Origin: Bacteroidales bacterium
Lineage (GTDB): Bacteria; Bacteroidota; Bacteroidia; Bacteroidales; UBA932
Length of the DNA stretch: 61,091 nucleotides
NCBI GenBank assembly: GCA_017546585.1
Contig: JAFYWC010000117.1
Location: 1 to 61,091, forward strand
Direction: 5' to 3'
Part shown: piece after piece, positions 50,875-60,135 of the stretch
Position numbering within the stretch: the stretch's first letter is position 1
Layout of the letters: every line of letters starts with the position of its first letter
Made by a program: the position numbers and the translations under genes
Notes under the pieces: model-generated
What the model saw: the letters and a program-made list of their open reading frames with translations, nothing else
Told to the model about the DNA's origin: nothing
The model's database searches: none

Positions 50875-53112
50875 ATGAAAAAGATCCTTTTATTCGCAGT
50901 TGCAGCGGTGCTCGGATTCGCATCCTGCACAAAGGCGCTCGAGGACAGAGTAGGCGCATTGGAGAATGACGTCAACGCTATCCAGCAGCAGCTTGCGGAG
51001 CTTACCGAGAAGCTCAACAACGAGGTTAACGACCTCAAGGGACTCATCGAGGCTCTCGAGAACAAGGTATACGTTACCGGTATCTCGGAGATCAAGGAAG
51101 GTGACAAGGTAATCGGTTACACCATCACCCTCAGCAAGGGCAAGGCTCTTACAATCTACCACGGAACAGACGGTAAGAACGGTATCAACGGTACAAACGG
51201 TAACGACGGTAAAGACGGTAAAGACGCTGTCGCTCCTACTGTAAGCGTTGTTGTCGAGGACGGAGTATACTATTGGGCTGTGAACGGTGAGATCCTCACT
51301 GACGCAAACGGCAACAAGGTGGCTGTCTACGCAGAGTCTGACGCTCCTGAGTTCAAGTATGAGAACGGACAGTGGTGGATTTCTGTTGACGGCACTTGGA
51401 GCCCGCTCGCTTCAGGCAATTCAGGAGACTGCACATTCTCTGACGTTCAGTACGATGACGCATCAGTTACATTCGTTCTTGCAAACGGCACAGAGATCGT
51501 TCTCCCAAGACAGGCAGTATTCAGCCTCAACATCGCTTCTGCTCAGGTTGCTGTGCTTCCTGGTGCAACTGTAAAGGTGGCATATACTATCACTGGCGCT
51601 ACTGAGACAACAACAGTTTACGCAGTAGCTGACGGCGGCTATTCAGTAGCTGTGGAGGCAAAGAACGCATCCGAGGGTGCTCTCGTCATCACTGCACCAG
51701 ACCCTCTCACAGACGGCAAGGTTGTAGTGTTCGCAGGTGACAACACCAAGGCTGCTATGCAGGTTCTCAGCTTTGAGGAAGGTGCCCTCACAGTTACAGG
51801 CAACACTTTCACCGTAGAGGCTGAAGGCGGAGTATTGGAGGTTCCTGTTATGACTAACCTTGACTATGAGGTTGAGGTAAGCGCTGACTGGGTGACATAT
51901 GTCGAGACCAAGGCTATGCGCGAGGAGACTCTCGTATTCAATGTTGCAGCAAACACAGGTGCAGAGCGCGCAGCAAAGGTTGCGCTCAAGGTAAACGGCA
52001 ACGAGGTTCAGTCATTCCAGATCGCTCAGAAGACTTCAATGGTAGCCAACTTCGAGCTTAATGACCTCCTTGGCGACTGGAATGTATATTTCGACAACGG
52101 TCTCCAGTACACTTGGACATTCGGCGCCAGCGATGATGCATCAAAGGGCAACGCTACTCTCGTGAACATCTTCGGAAAGAACACCAAGAACATCAAGGTA
52201 TATGTAAACTTCGACATTACGACTGGCGTCATCTCTATCGCCACAGGACAGGCTTGCGAGGATGACTACGGCTGGTCTGTGAACCTTGTAGCAAAGGATG
52301 GCGCAAGCGTGATCGAGTATACAATGACAGAGAAAGGCAAGTTCGGCAACCCATCATCAGAGATCGGATACAAGGACTCTTGGAGCTCGAAGTATCTCTC
52401 TAACGTATATGGCGAGAAGGTTGACCCTAACGCACTTGCTGTCGGAAACTACTACTACGCAGACGGCACTTGCACTGCGACATTCATTGCAGACAAGGAC
52501 CTCGTTGGTATCGTATGCTGGCTCGGCAACCTCACTTCGACTGACTCTGCACTCAAGGCAGCATTCCCTAACTGCAAGAACGGTCTTGTGATGTCAGTAA
52601 ATGCAGTCAACAACATCAAGTGGCAGACAAACGCTGCAAGCGTATCATCTTGGCAGGCTGACTATGCATCAAGCTTCACAAGCATCCAGGTGAACTATTC
52701 AAACGGTGCGACTAACCTTGACAAGGCCCTCGGCTACAACAACACTCAGGTGCTCAGAGCATACAACGCAGAGAATCCTGAGACTGCAGTTGACGTATGC
52801 ACTGCTCTTGACGAGTTCGCAGCAGCACACCCTGCCCCAGCAGGAACCAGCGGATGGTACATCCCAAGCGTAAAGGAAGTGAGCTATATGTGCTACGGTG
52901 CCAACGACAATGCCTGGATGGCAAGCGGCACTGACAATATGAATATAATGAACACCAAGATCGAGGCTGCAGGTCTCAGCAAGATCACTTGGAGCAATAT
53001 GGCCTCATCTTCCGAGATCAGCACAGACTCAGCATATGCATACCAGAGCAGATATGTCGGCAACCCTGACAAGACAGCTGACTTCACTCTTTGCCCAGTA
53101 TTCGCATTCTAA
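50875..53112 (+). CDS. Large lipoprotein with coiled coil, DUF4988-like, collagen-like and BACON regions
   Basis: Lipoprotein of 745 residues (LGFASC). In order: an N-terminal coiled coil (about 20-65, LEDRVGALENDVNAIQQQ), a DUF4988-like stretch (YTITLSKGKALTIYHG), a short collagen-like run of Gly-x-x around GTNGNDGKDGKD (about 105-118), a domain with WWISVDGTWSPL, a BACON-like domain (about 305-390, EAEGGVLEVPVMTNLDYEVEVSADWVTYV), a beta domain, and a C-terminal DUF1566/Fibrobacter-paralog-like domain (from about 505) with SGWYIPSVKEVSYM. Such N-terminal layouts occur in PL29 lyases, but I see no lyase motif here. The architecture suggests a surface-extended adhesin or binding protein. It lies 15 bp after the small lipoprotein. 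Confidence 0.85.
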   Translation: MKKILLFAVAAVLGFASCTKALEDRVGALENDVNAIQQQLAELTEKLNNEVNDLKGLIEALENKVYVTGISEIKEGDKVIGYTITLSKGKALTIYHGTDGKNGINGTNGNDGKDGKDAVAPTVSVVVEDGVYYWAVNGEILTDANGNKVAVYAESDAPEFKYENGQWWISVDGTWSPLASGNSGDCTFSDVQYDDASVTFVLANGTEIVLPRQAVFSLNIASAQVAVLPGATVKVAYTITGATETTTVYAVADGGYSVAVEAKNASEGALVITAPDPLTDGKVVVFAGDNTKAAMQVLSFEEGALTVTGNTFTVEAEGGVLEVPVMTNLDYEVEVSADWVTYVETKAMREETLVFNVAANTGAERAAKVALKVNGNEVQSFQIAQKTSMVANFELNDLLGDWNVYFDNGLQYTWTFGASDDASKGNATLVNIFGKNTKNIKVYVNFDITTGVISIATGQACEDDYGWSVNLVAKDGASVIEYTMTEKGKFGNPSSEIGYKDSWSSKYLSNVYGEKVDPNALAVGNYYYADGTCTATFIADKDLVGIVCWLGNLTSTDSALKAAFPNCKNGLVMSVNAVNNIKWQTNAASVSSWQADYASSFTSIQVNYSNGATNLDKALGYNNTQVLRAYNAENPETAVDVCTALDEFAAAHPAPAGTSGWYIPSVKEVSYMCYGANDNAWMASGTDNMNIMNTKIEAAGLSKITWSNMASSSEISTDSAYAYQSRYVGNPDKTADFTLCPVFAF

Positions 53113-53129
53113 TAAAACAACTATAGAAA

Positions 53130-55043
53130 ATGACAAAGAAACTTATCAACTTGGCTCTTTGCGGTCTGCTGCTCCTCGCAGCAGGCTGCCAGAAGCCTGT
53201 AACACAGGAGCCTGACGATGTTCCTGTAGAAACTGTAAAGCCGGAGGACGGCAAGCCTATCGAGCTTGAGAACTTCACTGTTACCCTCACCTCACTTCAC
53301 TCAGGTGACGTATTCTTCAACATCCAGCCTAAGGACGAGACTATGACATACTGGTTCGCTCTTCAGGTAAAGGAGGATATGGAGGCAAATGACGAAGGTA
53401 CCATCGCAGCTGACAGAGAGTACTTCGAGTACATCGCAGACTACTATGGACTCTCTCTTCACGAACTCCTCAGCGACAACCTCTTCGCTGGCGAGAAGGA
53501 CTGGATGTACAACTCACTCAGCGCAAAGACTGAGTATGTACTCTATATGTACGGTCTTTCTACAGACGGCGAGCCTACGACTGGTGTGAACCAGATCACT
53601 TTCACAACTACCAAGGTAGGTCCGGTTGACTGCGACTTCGAGCTTGTAGTAGGTGACAACATCACTGCAAGATCATTCTCGATCACTATCGTGCCTTCTG
53701 ACGATCACGTGGCTTACTTCTACGACATCTTCCCGGCAGCAATGTATGAGGAGTACTGCCTCAGCGACCCTGAGAATCTCCCTGCATTTATGGCTGAGTA
53801 CATCCCTGCACTCGCTTCAGAGAACGGCGTTTCAATCCCTACAGCTGTAGGTGCAATCTCTGCATACGGCGCCATCACTCAGGACTTCACATCAGAGGAC
53901 GGTATCGAGGCTGCAAACACTTACTATGTGTTCGTGCTCGGTATCGGTGCAGACGGTACAGCTACAACTGACGCAGAGGTGATCAGCGTGACAACAGCAC
54001 GTCCTCCAATGAATACATTCGAGGTAAGCACAGCGTCTATCGAGGACGACCGCGCTTCATTCTATGTGCTCCCTACCCAGAGCGAGTCTTATGTAGCGCT
54101 CTTCGAGCTCCAGGAGTATATGTACGACGCAAAGGGCAACCCTCTTTCTGACGAGGAGATCATCAACGCGATCCTCGCAGCACAGGGTGACCATATCGCA
54201 AATCACGTATACTCAGGCACATCTTCAGTGTCAGAGTGTCCTCTCATCCCTAACAAGGACTACTACTGTCTTGTATTCGGATACTTCGGAGGCGAGGTAA
54301 CAACACCTCTCACAAAGGTTCCTTTCAAGACCAAGGCTGCTGACCCTCAGGATGTAGACTTCATCCTTACTGTCGGCGAGCCTACTACAACTTCGGTTTC
54401 TGTATCTGTACAGCCTTACCGCGAGCCTACTCCGCATATGTTCAACTATATGCCATATTCTACTTATGTAGAGTACGGAGCTAATGACGAGGCTATCAAG
54501 AGATTCAACAACGAGCTCATCGACGGTCTCTGGAACCCTGCAAAGATGAGCCGCGAGGAGTGGCTTTCAAGAGCACTCGAGACAAGCTACAATTCTTGGC
54601 TTATCGAAGGTCTCGAGCCTAATACCAAGTATGTATTCTACGCTATCGGTCTTGTTCCTGACGGAACATACACAACTCAGGCGTTCGTCAAGGAGTTCAC
54701 TACCAAGGAGCTCAAGGAAGGTCCTCAGGTAGACGAGATCCTCTTCAGCAAGTCTGGAAACGATGTCCTCGCATACTTCTACCTTGACGGAGATTCAAAC
54801 GTTGCGAAGTTTGTGATGAGCCACATCATCGACGATGCTTCAGTTTACAATATGTCTGACGCAGACCTCCTCACATACCTCGAGCTTGATAACGAGACAA
54901 CATTCCTGAACGAGGTGAGCAACCAGACATACTTCACAATAGTTGACAAGAACGTAAGCGCAGGCGCTACCATCTACTATGCGGGTGCCGTTTACGATCC
55001 GGAGGGCAACTATACCATCATCAGACATACTTATAAGAAGTAG
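53130..55043 (+). CDS. Multi-domain Fn3-like lipoprotein
   Basis: Lipoprotein of 637 residues (LLLLAAGC). After a Pro/Glu/Asp-rich linker (EPDDVPVETVKPEDGKP) it has about four or five Fn3-like repeats. Each has a signature such as L(S/E)xxTxYVxYxxGLxxDGxxTT followed by FTT (SAKTEYVLYMYGLSTDGEPTTG; EPNTKYVFYAIGLVPDGTYTTQ), and several carry a helical insert with a YxxY motif. I do not recognise an enzyme. The BACON-Fn3 protein at 55733 has related repeats. A surface scaffold or binding protein is likely. It lies 17 bp after the upstream gene and 4 bp before the next. Confidence 0.82.
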   Translation: MTKKLINLALCGLLLLAAGCQKPVTQEPDDVPVETVKPEDGKPIELENFTVTLTSLHSGDVFFNIQPKDETMTYWFALQVKEDMEANDEGTIAADREYFEYIADYYGLSLHELLSDNLFAGEKDWMYNSLSAKTEYVLYMYGLSTDGEPTTGVNQITFTTTKVGPVDCDFELVVGDNITARSFSITIVPSDDHVAYFYDIFPAAMYEEYCLSDPENLPAFMAEYIPALASENGVSIPTAVGAISAYGAITQDFTSEDGIEAANTYYVFVLGIGADGTATTDAEVISVTTARPPMNTFEVSTASIEDDRASFYVLPTQSESYVALFELQEYMYDAKGNPLSDEEIINAILAAQGDHIANHVYSGTSSVSECPLIPNKDYYCLVFGYFGGEVTTPLTKVPFKTKAADPQDVDFILTVGEPTTTSVSVSVQPYREPTPHMFNYMPYSTYVEYGANDEAIKRFNNELIDGLWNPAKMSREEWLSRALETSYNSWLIEGLEPNTKYVFYAIGLVPDGTYTTQAFVKEFTTKELKEGPQVDEILFSKSGNDVLAYFYLDGDSNVAKFVMSHIIDDASVYNMSDADLLTYLELDNETTFLNEVSNQTYFTIVDKNVSAGATIYYAGAVYDPEGNYTIIRHTYKK

Positions 55044-55047
55044 TACA

Positions 55048-55713
55048 ATGAGAAAGATTTTGATGCTCGTTTCAGCATTGACTCTTATGGCGGTTTCGTG
55101 TACCAAGCCGGACGTTCCGTCCGGCGAGGACACTCCGCCTGTAGACAACACTGGCGGAAACGAGGATAACGACGACAACAACGAGGAGCAGACTCCTAAG
55201 GTCTACAAGGCAGGCGACTTCTACAAGGTAGGTATTACCGAAGGCGTGGTCATCTGGGCTGACGAGGCCGGCGAGCACGGACTTGTCATTTCATTGGACG
55301 AGGGTGTCGCTGCGTGGTCAACAGAAAGCAGGATGCTCACAAACCAAGGCGGAGAGTTCTCGCTTTCAAACGGACAGGCAAACAGCAAATATGTAAAGCA
55401 GCAGGAAAACTGGAAAGAGCTTTACCCTGCCTTCGCGTGGTGCGACTCAAAGAATGCGCTCGGCCTCTCATCTTGGTATCTTCCTGCACCGGAGGAACTC
55501 GAGCTTGCTCTTCCTGCAGTAGAGGCTATCAACAAGACTCTCAAGGAGCAGGGTGCAACAGAGCTTTCTTTGGAAGGCAAGTATTGGACCTCATATGAGG
55601 CAGGAGCCGCTCTGGCATATCCGTTCAGTTTCAGATCAGGACCGCTCTACGAGGACATCTACGACTTAGACAAGAATCTGGAGCACCTTGTACGCGCTAT
55701 GCGTAAATTTTAA
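55048..55713 (+). CDS. Small DUF1566-like lipoprotein
   Basis: Lipoprotein of 221 residues (TLMAVSC). An acidic, low-complexity spacer (GEDTPPVDNTGGNEDNDDNNEEQ, about 25-48) precedes one domain (about 50-221) starting YKAGDFYKVGITEGVVIWADEAGEHGLVISLDE and including SSWYLPAPEEL. This resembles the DUF1566/Lcl-like C-terminal domain of the 745-residue protein two genes upstream. The start at 55048 is chosen because it gives a lipobox; an upstream in-frame ATG (54979) overlaps the preceding gene. The long acidic linker would hold the domain away from the membrane. Confidence 0.85.
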   Translation: MRKILMLVSALTLMAVSCTKPDVPSGEDTPPVDNTGGNEDNDDNNEEQTPKVYKAGDFYKVGITEGVVIWADEAGEHGLVISLDEGVAAWSTESRMLTNQGGEFSLSNGQANSKYVKQQENWKELYPAFAWCDSKNALGLSSWYLPAPEELELALPAVEAINKTLKEQGATELSLEGKYWTSYEAGAALAYPFSFRSGPLYEDIYDLDKNLEHLVRAMRKF

Positions 55714-55732
55714 AAGCACACATTGACAGACA

Positions 55733-57637
55733 ATGGTTAGATTAACTAAATTTTTTGCTTTGGCTCTCGCTGCCGCAGTCGGTTTCATCGCCTGCGAAAA
55801 GCCTGTCGTGCCAGACCAGCCGGATGAGCCGACAGACAAGACCGTGACACTCGAGATCTTCGAGAATCTGGTCAATGCCGGCGGCAACGGCGGAGAGTAC
55901 AGCTTCACCTATACTCTCGTAAACGGTGAGGCAGAAGACCTTGAGGCAAAGTGTTCAGACAGTTGGGTACACGACTTCGACCTTTCTGAGGAGGGAGTCG
56001 TAAAGTTCACAGTCGACAACAACCCGACAGAAAGTTCAAGAATCACTCAGGTGACCCTCAAGCACGGAAAGGTTTCCGACAAGATCGTGATTTCGCAGAG
56101 CGGAATCGCACCGGAGCCAGTCGAAGCTACATTTGATTTCTCATTCGAGATCAACGGACCTTACGTGAGAATGTTCGTGACACCTGATCCTGAGAGCGTA
56201 AGATATTATGCCTGGTACTTCTCGAAGAAGACTCTCGAGGAGTCTCTTGCAATGTCTCCGGGAGTGGACGAAGTGATGTATCTCAACAAGATTGTAGAGG
56301 TTGATATCTCTGAGGCTATCTACTATGGAGCATACGCAGGCTACTCTGCAGAGCAGGCTGTGGCAGAGATCACTCTTGTGGGCACTACATATCAGGACTT
56401 TGAACTCAATGCCGAGACAGAGTACTACGCATTCGCTTGTGCAGTAAGCAACAGCGGCGAGAGACTCGGCAACGTATCGATCACTGAGTTCAAGACAGGT
56501 CCGGTTGAGCCTTCAGACAACGTTCTTACCATCACTGCAGACGATGTAAACACTGATCGAATCACATACAGCATCCATACAACAAATATGGACCAGTATG
56601 CGGCAATCGTTCTCCCGGCTGCTGATGTAGAGGGCAAGAGCGACAAGGAGATCGAGGCTATGTACAACAGCTTCAGCAACTATATCGGCTACCTCCACTT
56701 CGGAAACTACACCGGTACAGTTCTCGTAAGCGAGGAAAATGCTGATTACTACATCCTTGCATTCGGTTTCGAGTATGGTATGCTCACAACTGCAGTGGAG
56801 AAGATGAAGGTTCACACCCTCACTTCAGATCCTGACGCAGTTCCTGAGTTCAACGTGACCATCGACAAGGTTACAAACTACAGAATCAAGGGTTCTATCG
56901 ACGTGAATCCTCGCACAAGCCTCTACTATGTAGACTGGTGTTATGCCGGCGACAGCGCCGAGGGTCTCAAGAAGATGATCCGCGAGGCTGCACAGTGGTA
57001 TGTGGACAGCGGCTACTACGGAAGCCTTGCAGCTTGTATGAAGGTCATCGGTACCAAGGGCAGCAAGCCGTTCGAGTACACAGGTCTCACTCCTGAGGAA
57101 GGCTACCAGATCTTCGCAGTCGGCATCGACGAGAAGACAGGAGAGTTCAACACTGAGGTATATTTCTCAGAGGTGATCAATACTCCTGCGAAGAAGGTAT
57201 CCGAGTCATACATCGAGATCAATGTGGACAAGTACTTCGACGGATTCGACCTCGCATCAGCATACCCCAACGATTTCAGCGACGCTGACGGCTGGGCTAT
57301 CGTACCTCTCGAGGTGAAGATTCACGGCGACGTAGTGGACTACTACTATGACATCTATGTAGGAGATGTCGCAGCGGATCCGGAGGCTACTGACAATGCT
57401 CTCATACTTGATCTTGTACAGTACGGCAACCATAACACTGCACTCACTATGTCTTACTGCTACTTCTACGAGGACCTTACACTCGTATACTTCTCGAAGG
57501 ATACAGATGACAACTACAGTGAGGTAAAGAAGGTGAAGATCAATCTCGATCCTGCAAAGTGTGCTCCTGTAACGGAGTTCACCTATGGATCTTCAACAGC
57601 AGCGATGGCTAAGAGCCCACGAAAACTGACTGAATAA
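55733..57637 (+). CDS. BACON-containing Fn3-like lipoprotein
   Basis: Lipoprotein of 634 residues (AAVGFIAC). A BACON-like domain (about 35-120, FENLVNAGGNGGEYSFTYTL...SDKIVISQSG) is followed by several Fn3-like repeats with helical inserts, ending in motifs such as LNAETEYYAFACAVSNSGERLG and TPEEGYQIFAVGIDEKTGEF. They resemble the repeats of the lipoprotein at 53130. No catalytic motif is visible. The stop overlaps the next ATG (TAATG), coupling it to subtilase B. This duplicates the pattern of a multi-domain lipoprotein adjacent to a subtilase. Confidence 0.83.
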   Translation: MVRLTKFFALALAAAVGFIACEKPVVPDQPDEPTDKTVTLEIFENLVNAGGNGGEYSFTYTLVNGEAEDLEAKCSDSWVHDFDLSEEGVVKFTVDNNPTESSRITQVTLKHGKVSDKIVISQSGIAPEPVEATFDFSFEINGPYVRMFVTPDPESVRYYAWYFSKKTLEESLAMSPGVDEVMYLNKIVEVDISEAIYYGAYAGYSAEQAVAEITLVGTTYQDFELNAETEYYAFACAVSNSGERLGNVSITEFKTGPVEPSDNVLTITADDVNTDRITYSIHTTNMDQYAAIVLPAADVEGKSDKEIEAMYNSFSNYIGYLHFGNYTGTVLVSEENADYYILAFGFEYGMLTTAVEKMKVHTLTSDPDAVPEFNVTIDKVTNYRIKGSIDVNPRTSLYYVDWCYAGDSAEGLKKMIREAAQWYVDSGYYGSLAACMKVIGTKGSKPFEYTGLTPEEGYQIFAVGIDEKTGEFNTEVYFSEVINTPAKKVSESYIEINVDKYFDGFDLASAYPNDFSDADGWAIVPLEVKIHGDVVDYYYDIYVGDVAADPEATDNALILDLVQYGNHNTALTMSYCYFYEDLTLVYFSKDTDDNYSEVKKVKINLDPAKCAPVTEFTYGSSTAAMAKSPRKLTE

Positions 57638-59649
57638 TGAAAAGATACAGCATTTTGATGGCCACTCTTATGGTGGCTGCGGTTTCCTGCGTTTCAGAGG
57701 CGGACTTCACTGCCTCTGAAACTGCAGAGACAGCAGGAGAGAAGGCGCTTATGACAAAGCTCACCGGCAACACGAACGGTGAGTATATGGAAGGCAACCT
57801 TCTCCTGTTCCTCAATGAAGAGACAACTGCAAGAATCGAGAACGGTGAGACCGCAGCGGTGGTGGCGGAGATGTTCGAGGGTCTTGAGGTGGCGGATTTC
57901 CAGCCGGCTCTTCTAAGTTCCCCTAAGAACGTGGAACTCGCAAGAGAACTCGGTCTTCACAGATGGTTCTCCGTGTCGTTCGACAAAAGAATGCCGCTGC
58001 GAAGCTTTGCGGAAGCAGTGGCTGTGAGGCCGGAGATCACTGCCGTACAGTACAATGCTATGCCTAAGCTCGCATCGGACTTGAGGAGCATTCCTTTCAA
58101 GCCTGCGGCTCAGATGAGCAGTGCTGCAAAGACTCAGGCGATTCCGTTCAACGACCCTATGAATGAGTATCAGTGGAACCTCCTCAACACCGGAGACAAG
58201 GCTGTCGCTTCGACTGCCCGTGAAGGTGGAGACGTAGGAGTCGCTGATGCCTGGAGCCTTACAGCAGGTACACCTGACGTGATCGTGGCTGTGATCGACG
58301 CTCCTGTCAAGTACACTCACCCTGACCTTGCAGACGCAATGTGGGTGAACGAGGCAGAGAAGAACGGAACCAAGGGAATCGATGATGACGGAAACGGCTT
58401 CATCGACGACATCCACGGATACAACTTCTATACAGACGGCTATTCATACGGCGCTATCAACTGGGAGGTCCAGGGTGAATCAGGCCACGGCACTCACGTT
58501 GCCGGCATCGTTGCTGCAGTCAACGGAAACGGCATCGGAGTGAGCTCTATCGCAGGAGGTACCGGCAATGGTGACGGCGTTCGCCTTATGGCCTGCCAGG
58601 TATTCGAAGGCGGATATGCCGGCGGAGACCGCGAGATGGCCAATGCATTGACCTATGCTGCCGACAACGGAGCCTGCATCGCTCAGTGTTCATACGGCTA
58701 CAGCGCAAGCGTGTTCTCAAGCGACAACCAGTACATCAACGCTGCACCGCTCGAGTACAGAGCCTTGAAGTACTTCGTGAATCCGTCAAACTGCAACCAC
58801 CCGTCATTGAACGAGAATGTGGCGATCTTTGCTGCCGGCAATGAGGCTGCATCGAATTCAGACTACCCTGGCGCTCTTCCTATCTGCGTTTCAGTAACTG
58901 CATTCGGACCAGACTTCCTTCCTGCAGGATACACCAACTACGGACGTGGCTGCAACATCGCAGCTCCGGGCGGAGACTATTGGATCGGTGCCGCAAAGGA
59001 AGATGACAACAGAAGTATGATCCTCTCCACCTGCATCAGCGAGGTGGACAGCGACTATACCTGGATGCAGGGATCGTCGATGGCCTGCCCTCACGTTTCA
59101 GGCGTGGCAGCCCTCGGCGTATCATATGCAGGAAAGATCGGCAGAAAGTTCGGCGAGGGTGAATTCGTAAGCCTTCTCCTCACTTCTGTAAACGATATGA
59201 ACGCATTCCTTCAGGACGGTCTCAAGCCTTACGGCGACACTACCATCGGCCTCTCGACATACAACAAGCGTATGGGTACAGGCGCGATCGACGCGTGGAA
59301 GCTTCTTATGCAGATCGAGGGTACGCCTTCGATTATGGTTCAGAGCGGCACAAGCTGCAGCGTGGACATCAGCGAGTATTTCGGTGAGTCTGCAGCAGAC
59401 CTTACTTATCTTGAGGTGACTTACGATGACGCTGCCAAGAAGGCTCTCGGACTCGCATCAAAGCCTAAGGTGAAGAAGGGTATCCTTGAGATCAACTGCA
59501 TCAACAACGGTTCCGCTAAAATCAGAGTGTCTGCCATCGCAGGTGGCGGCCAGCTCGGAGGCGGAAACAATATCGGAGGTACAGAGATCTCACGTGAGAT
59601 TTCCATCGTTTCAAGAGGTGTTCACTCAAGCAATGGAGGATGGCTCTAG
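57637..59649 (+). CDS. Subtilisin-like serine protease lipoprotein (S8), copy B
   Basis: S8 protease of 670 residues, lipidated at Cys18 (MVAAVSC), paralogous to copy A along its full length. The pro-domain (about 50-150) includes LLLFLNEETTARIENG and HRWFSVSFDKRMPLRSFAEAV. The triad is Asp in VIVAVIDAPVKYTHPDL (about 220), His in GHGTHVAGIVA (about 283) and Ser in GSSMACPHVSGVAAL (about 479). The glycine after the catalytic Asp is again missing (DAP). The C-terminal domain ends SSNGGWL, as in copy A. The ATG overlaps the previous stop. A REP unit separates it from the small lipoprotein that follows. Confidence 0.94.
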   Translation: MKRYSILMATLMVAAVSCVSEADFTASETAETAGEKALMTKLTGNTNGEYMEGNLLLFLNEETTARIENGETAAVVAEMFEGLEVADFQPALLSSPKNVELARELGLHRWFSVSFDKRMPLRSFAEAVAVRPEITAVQYNAMPKLASDLRSIPFKPAAQMSSAAKTQAIPFNDPMNEYQWNLLNTGDKAVASTAREGGDVGVADAWSLTAGTPDVIVAVIDAPVKYTHPDLADAMWVNEAEKNGTKGIDDDGNGFIDDIHGYNFYTDGYSYGAINWEVQGESGHGTHVAGIVAAVNGNGIGVSSIAGGTGNGDGVRLMACQVFEGGYAGGDREMANALTYAADNGACIAQCSYGYSASVFSSDNQYINAAPLEYRALKYFVNPSNCNHPSLNENVAIFAAGNEAASNSDYPGALPICVSVTAFGPDFLPAGYTNYGRGCNIAAPGGDYWIGAAKEDDNRSMILSTCISEVDSDYTWMQGSSMACPHVSGVAALGVSYAGKIGRKFGEGEFVSLLLTSVNDMNAFLQDGLKPYGDTTIGLSTYNKRMGTGAIDAWKLLMQIEGTPSIMVQSGTSCSVDISEYFGESAADLTYLEVTYDDAAKKALGLASKPKVKKGILEINCINNGSAKIRVSAIAGGGQLGGGNNIGGTEISREISIVSRGVHSSNGGWL

Positions 59650-59652
59650 CCA

Positions 59653-59679
59653 GTCATCCTGAGCGAAGTCGAAGGATCT
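59653..59679. repeat. REP unit inside the lipoprotein operon
   Basis: GTCATCCTGAGCGAAGTCGA followed by AGGATCT, an imperfect palindrome, fills most of the 42-bp gap between subtilase B and the small lipoprotein. The unit at 32700-32726 is the same family in reverse orientation. The equivalent gap in module A has no REP and overlaps by one base. Confidence 0.8.
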
Positions 59680-59691
59680 AAAAACACAGAA

Positions 59692-60135
59692 ATGAAAAAA
59701 TTACTGTTTATTTTGGCAGCATTGATGCTGATCGCCACCGCCTGCAAGAAGGAGGACAAGAAGGTCGACTACAAGAAAAGCATTGTTGGCGAATGGCATT
59801 GTACTCCTGCAGAGATCGATGCGGATGTATATGTCTCTTTTGCTGAGGACGGAAGCTTCGACCTTTTCCAGAAGATCGGAGAAGGACGTCACAGACACTA
59901 CACAGGAGACTGGGCCATCGAGGGCAAGACTCTTTCAGGACACTATGCCGACGGAACCGATTGGGGAAGTGCATATACAATGGACTTCAGCACAGAGGGA
60001 ACTATGGTTCTCACTGCGCTCAACGGCTCTGAAGAGGTTATGGTCTATGTGAAGGAGGAGATTCCGTCTGACATCAAGAATGGTGCAGTCGAAGTGAAGT
60101 CCGCTTACACAGAGGACATCAGACCGATTCTCTAG
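59692..60135 (+). CDS. Small lipoprotein, lipocalin-like, copy B
   Basis: Lipoprotein of 147 residues (MLIATAC). Its mature domain matches the copy at 50440-50859: GEWHCTPAEIDADVYVSFAEDGSFDLFQKIGEGRHRHYTGDW and SGHYADGTDWGSAYTMDF align directly with copy A. The basic/acidic stretch after the cysteine (KKEDKKVDYKKS) may be an outer-membrane export signal. It closes the eight-gene operon and overlaps the convergent queH gene by 4 bp. As in copy A it follows a subtilase, which supports a functional partnership. Exact function is unknown. Confidence 0.87.
   Translation: MKKLLFILAALMLIATACKKEDKKVDYKKSIVGEWHCTPAEIDADVYVSFAEDGSFDLFQKIGEGRHRHYTGDWAIEGKTLSGHYADGTDWGSAYTMDFSTEGTMVLTALNGSEEVMVYVKEEIPSDIKNGAVEVKSAYTEDIRPIL

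Noticed and set aside
51170-51230. Collagen-like Gly-x-x run as a horizontally acquired or phage-tail-like segment
   Set aside because: The run is short and such stretches are common after coiled coils in Bacteroidota DUF4988-type lipoproteins.
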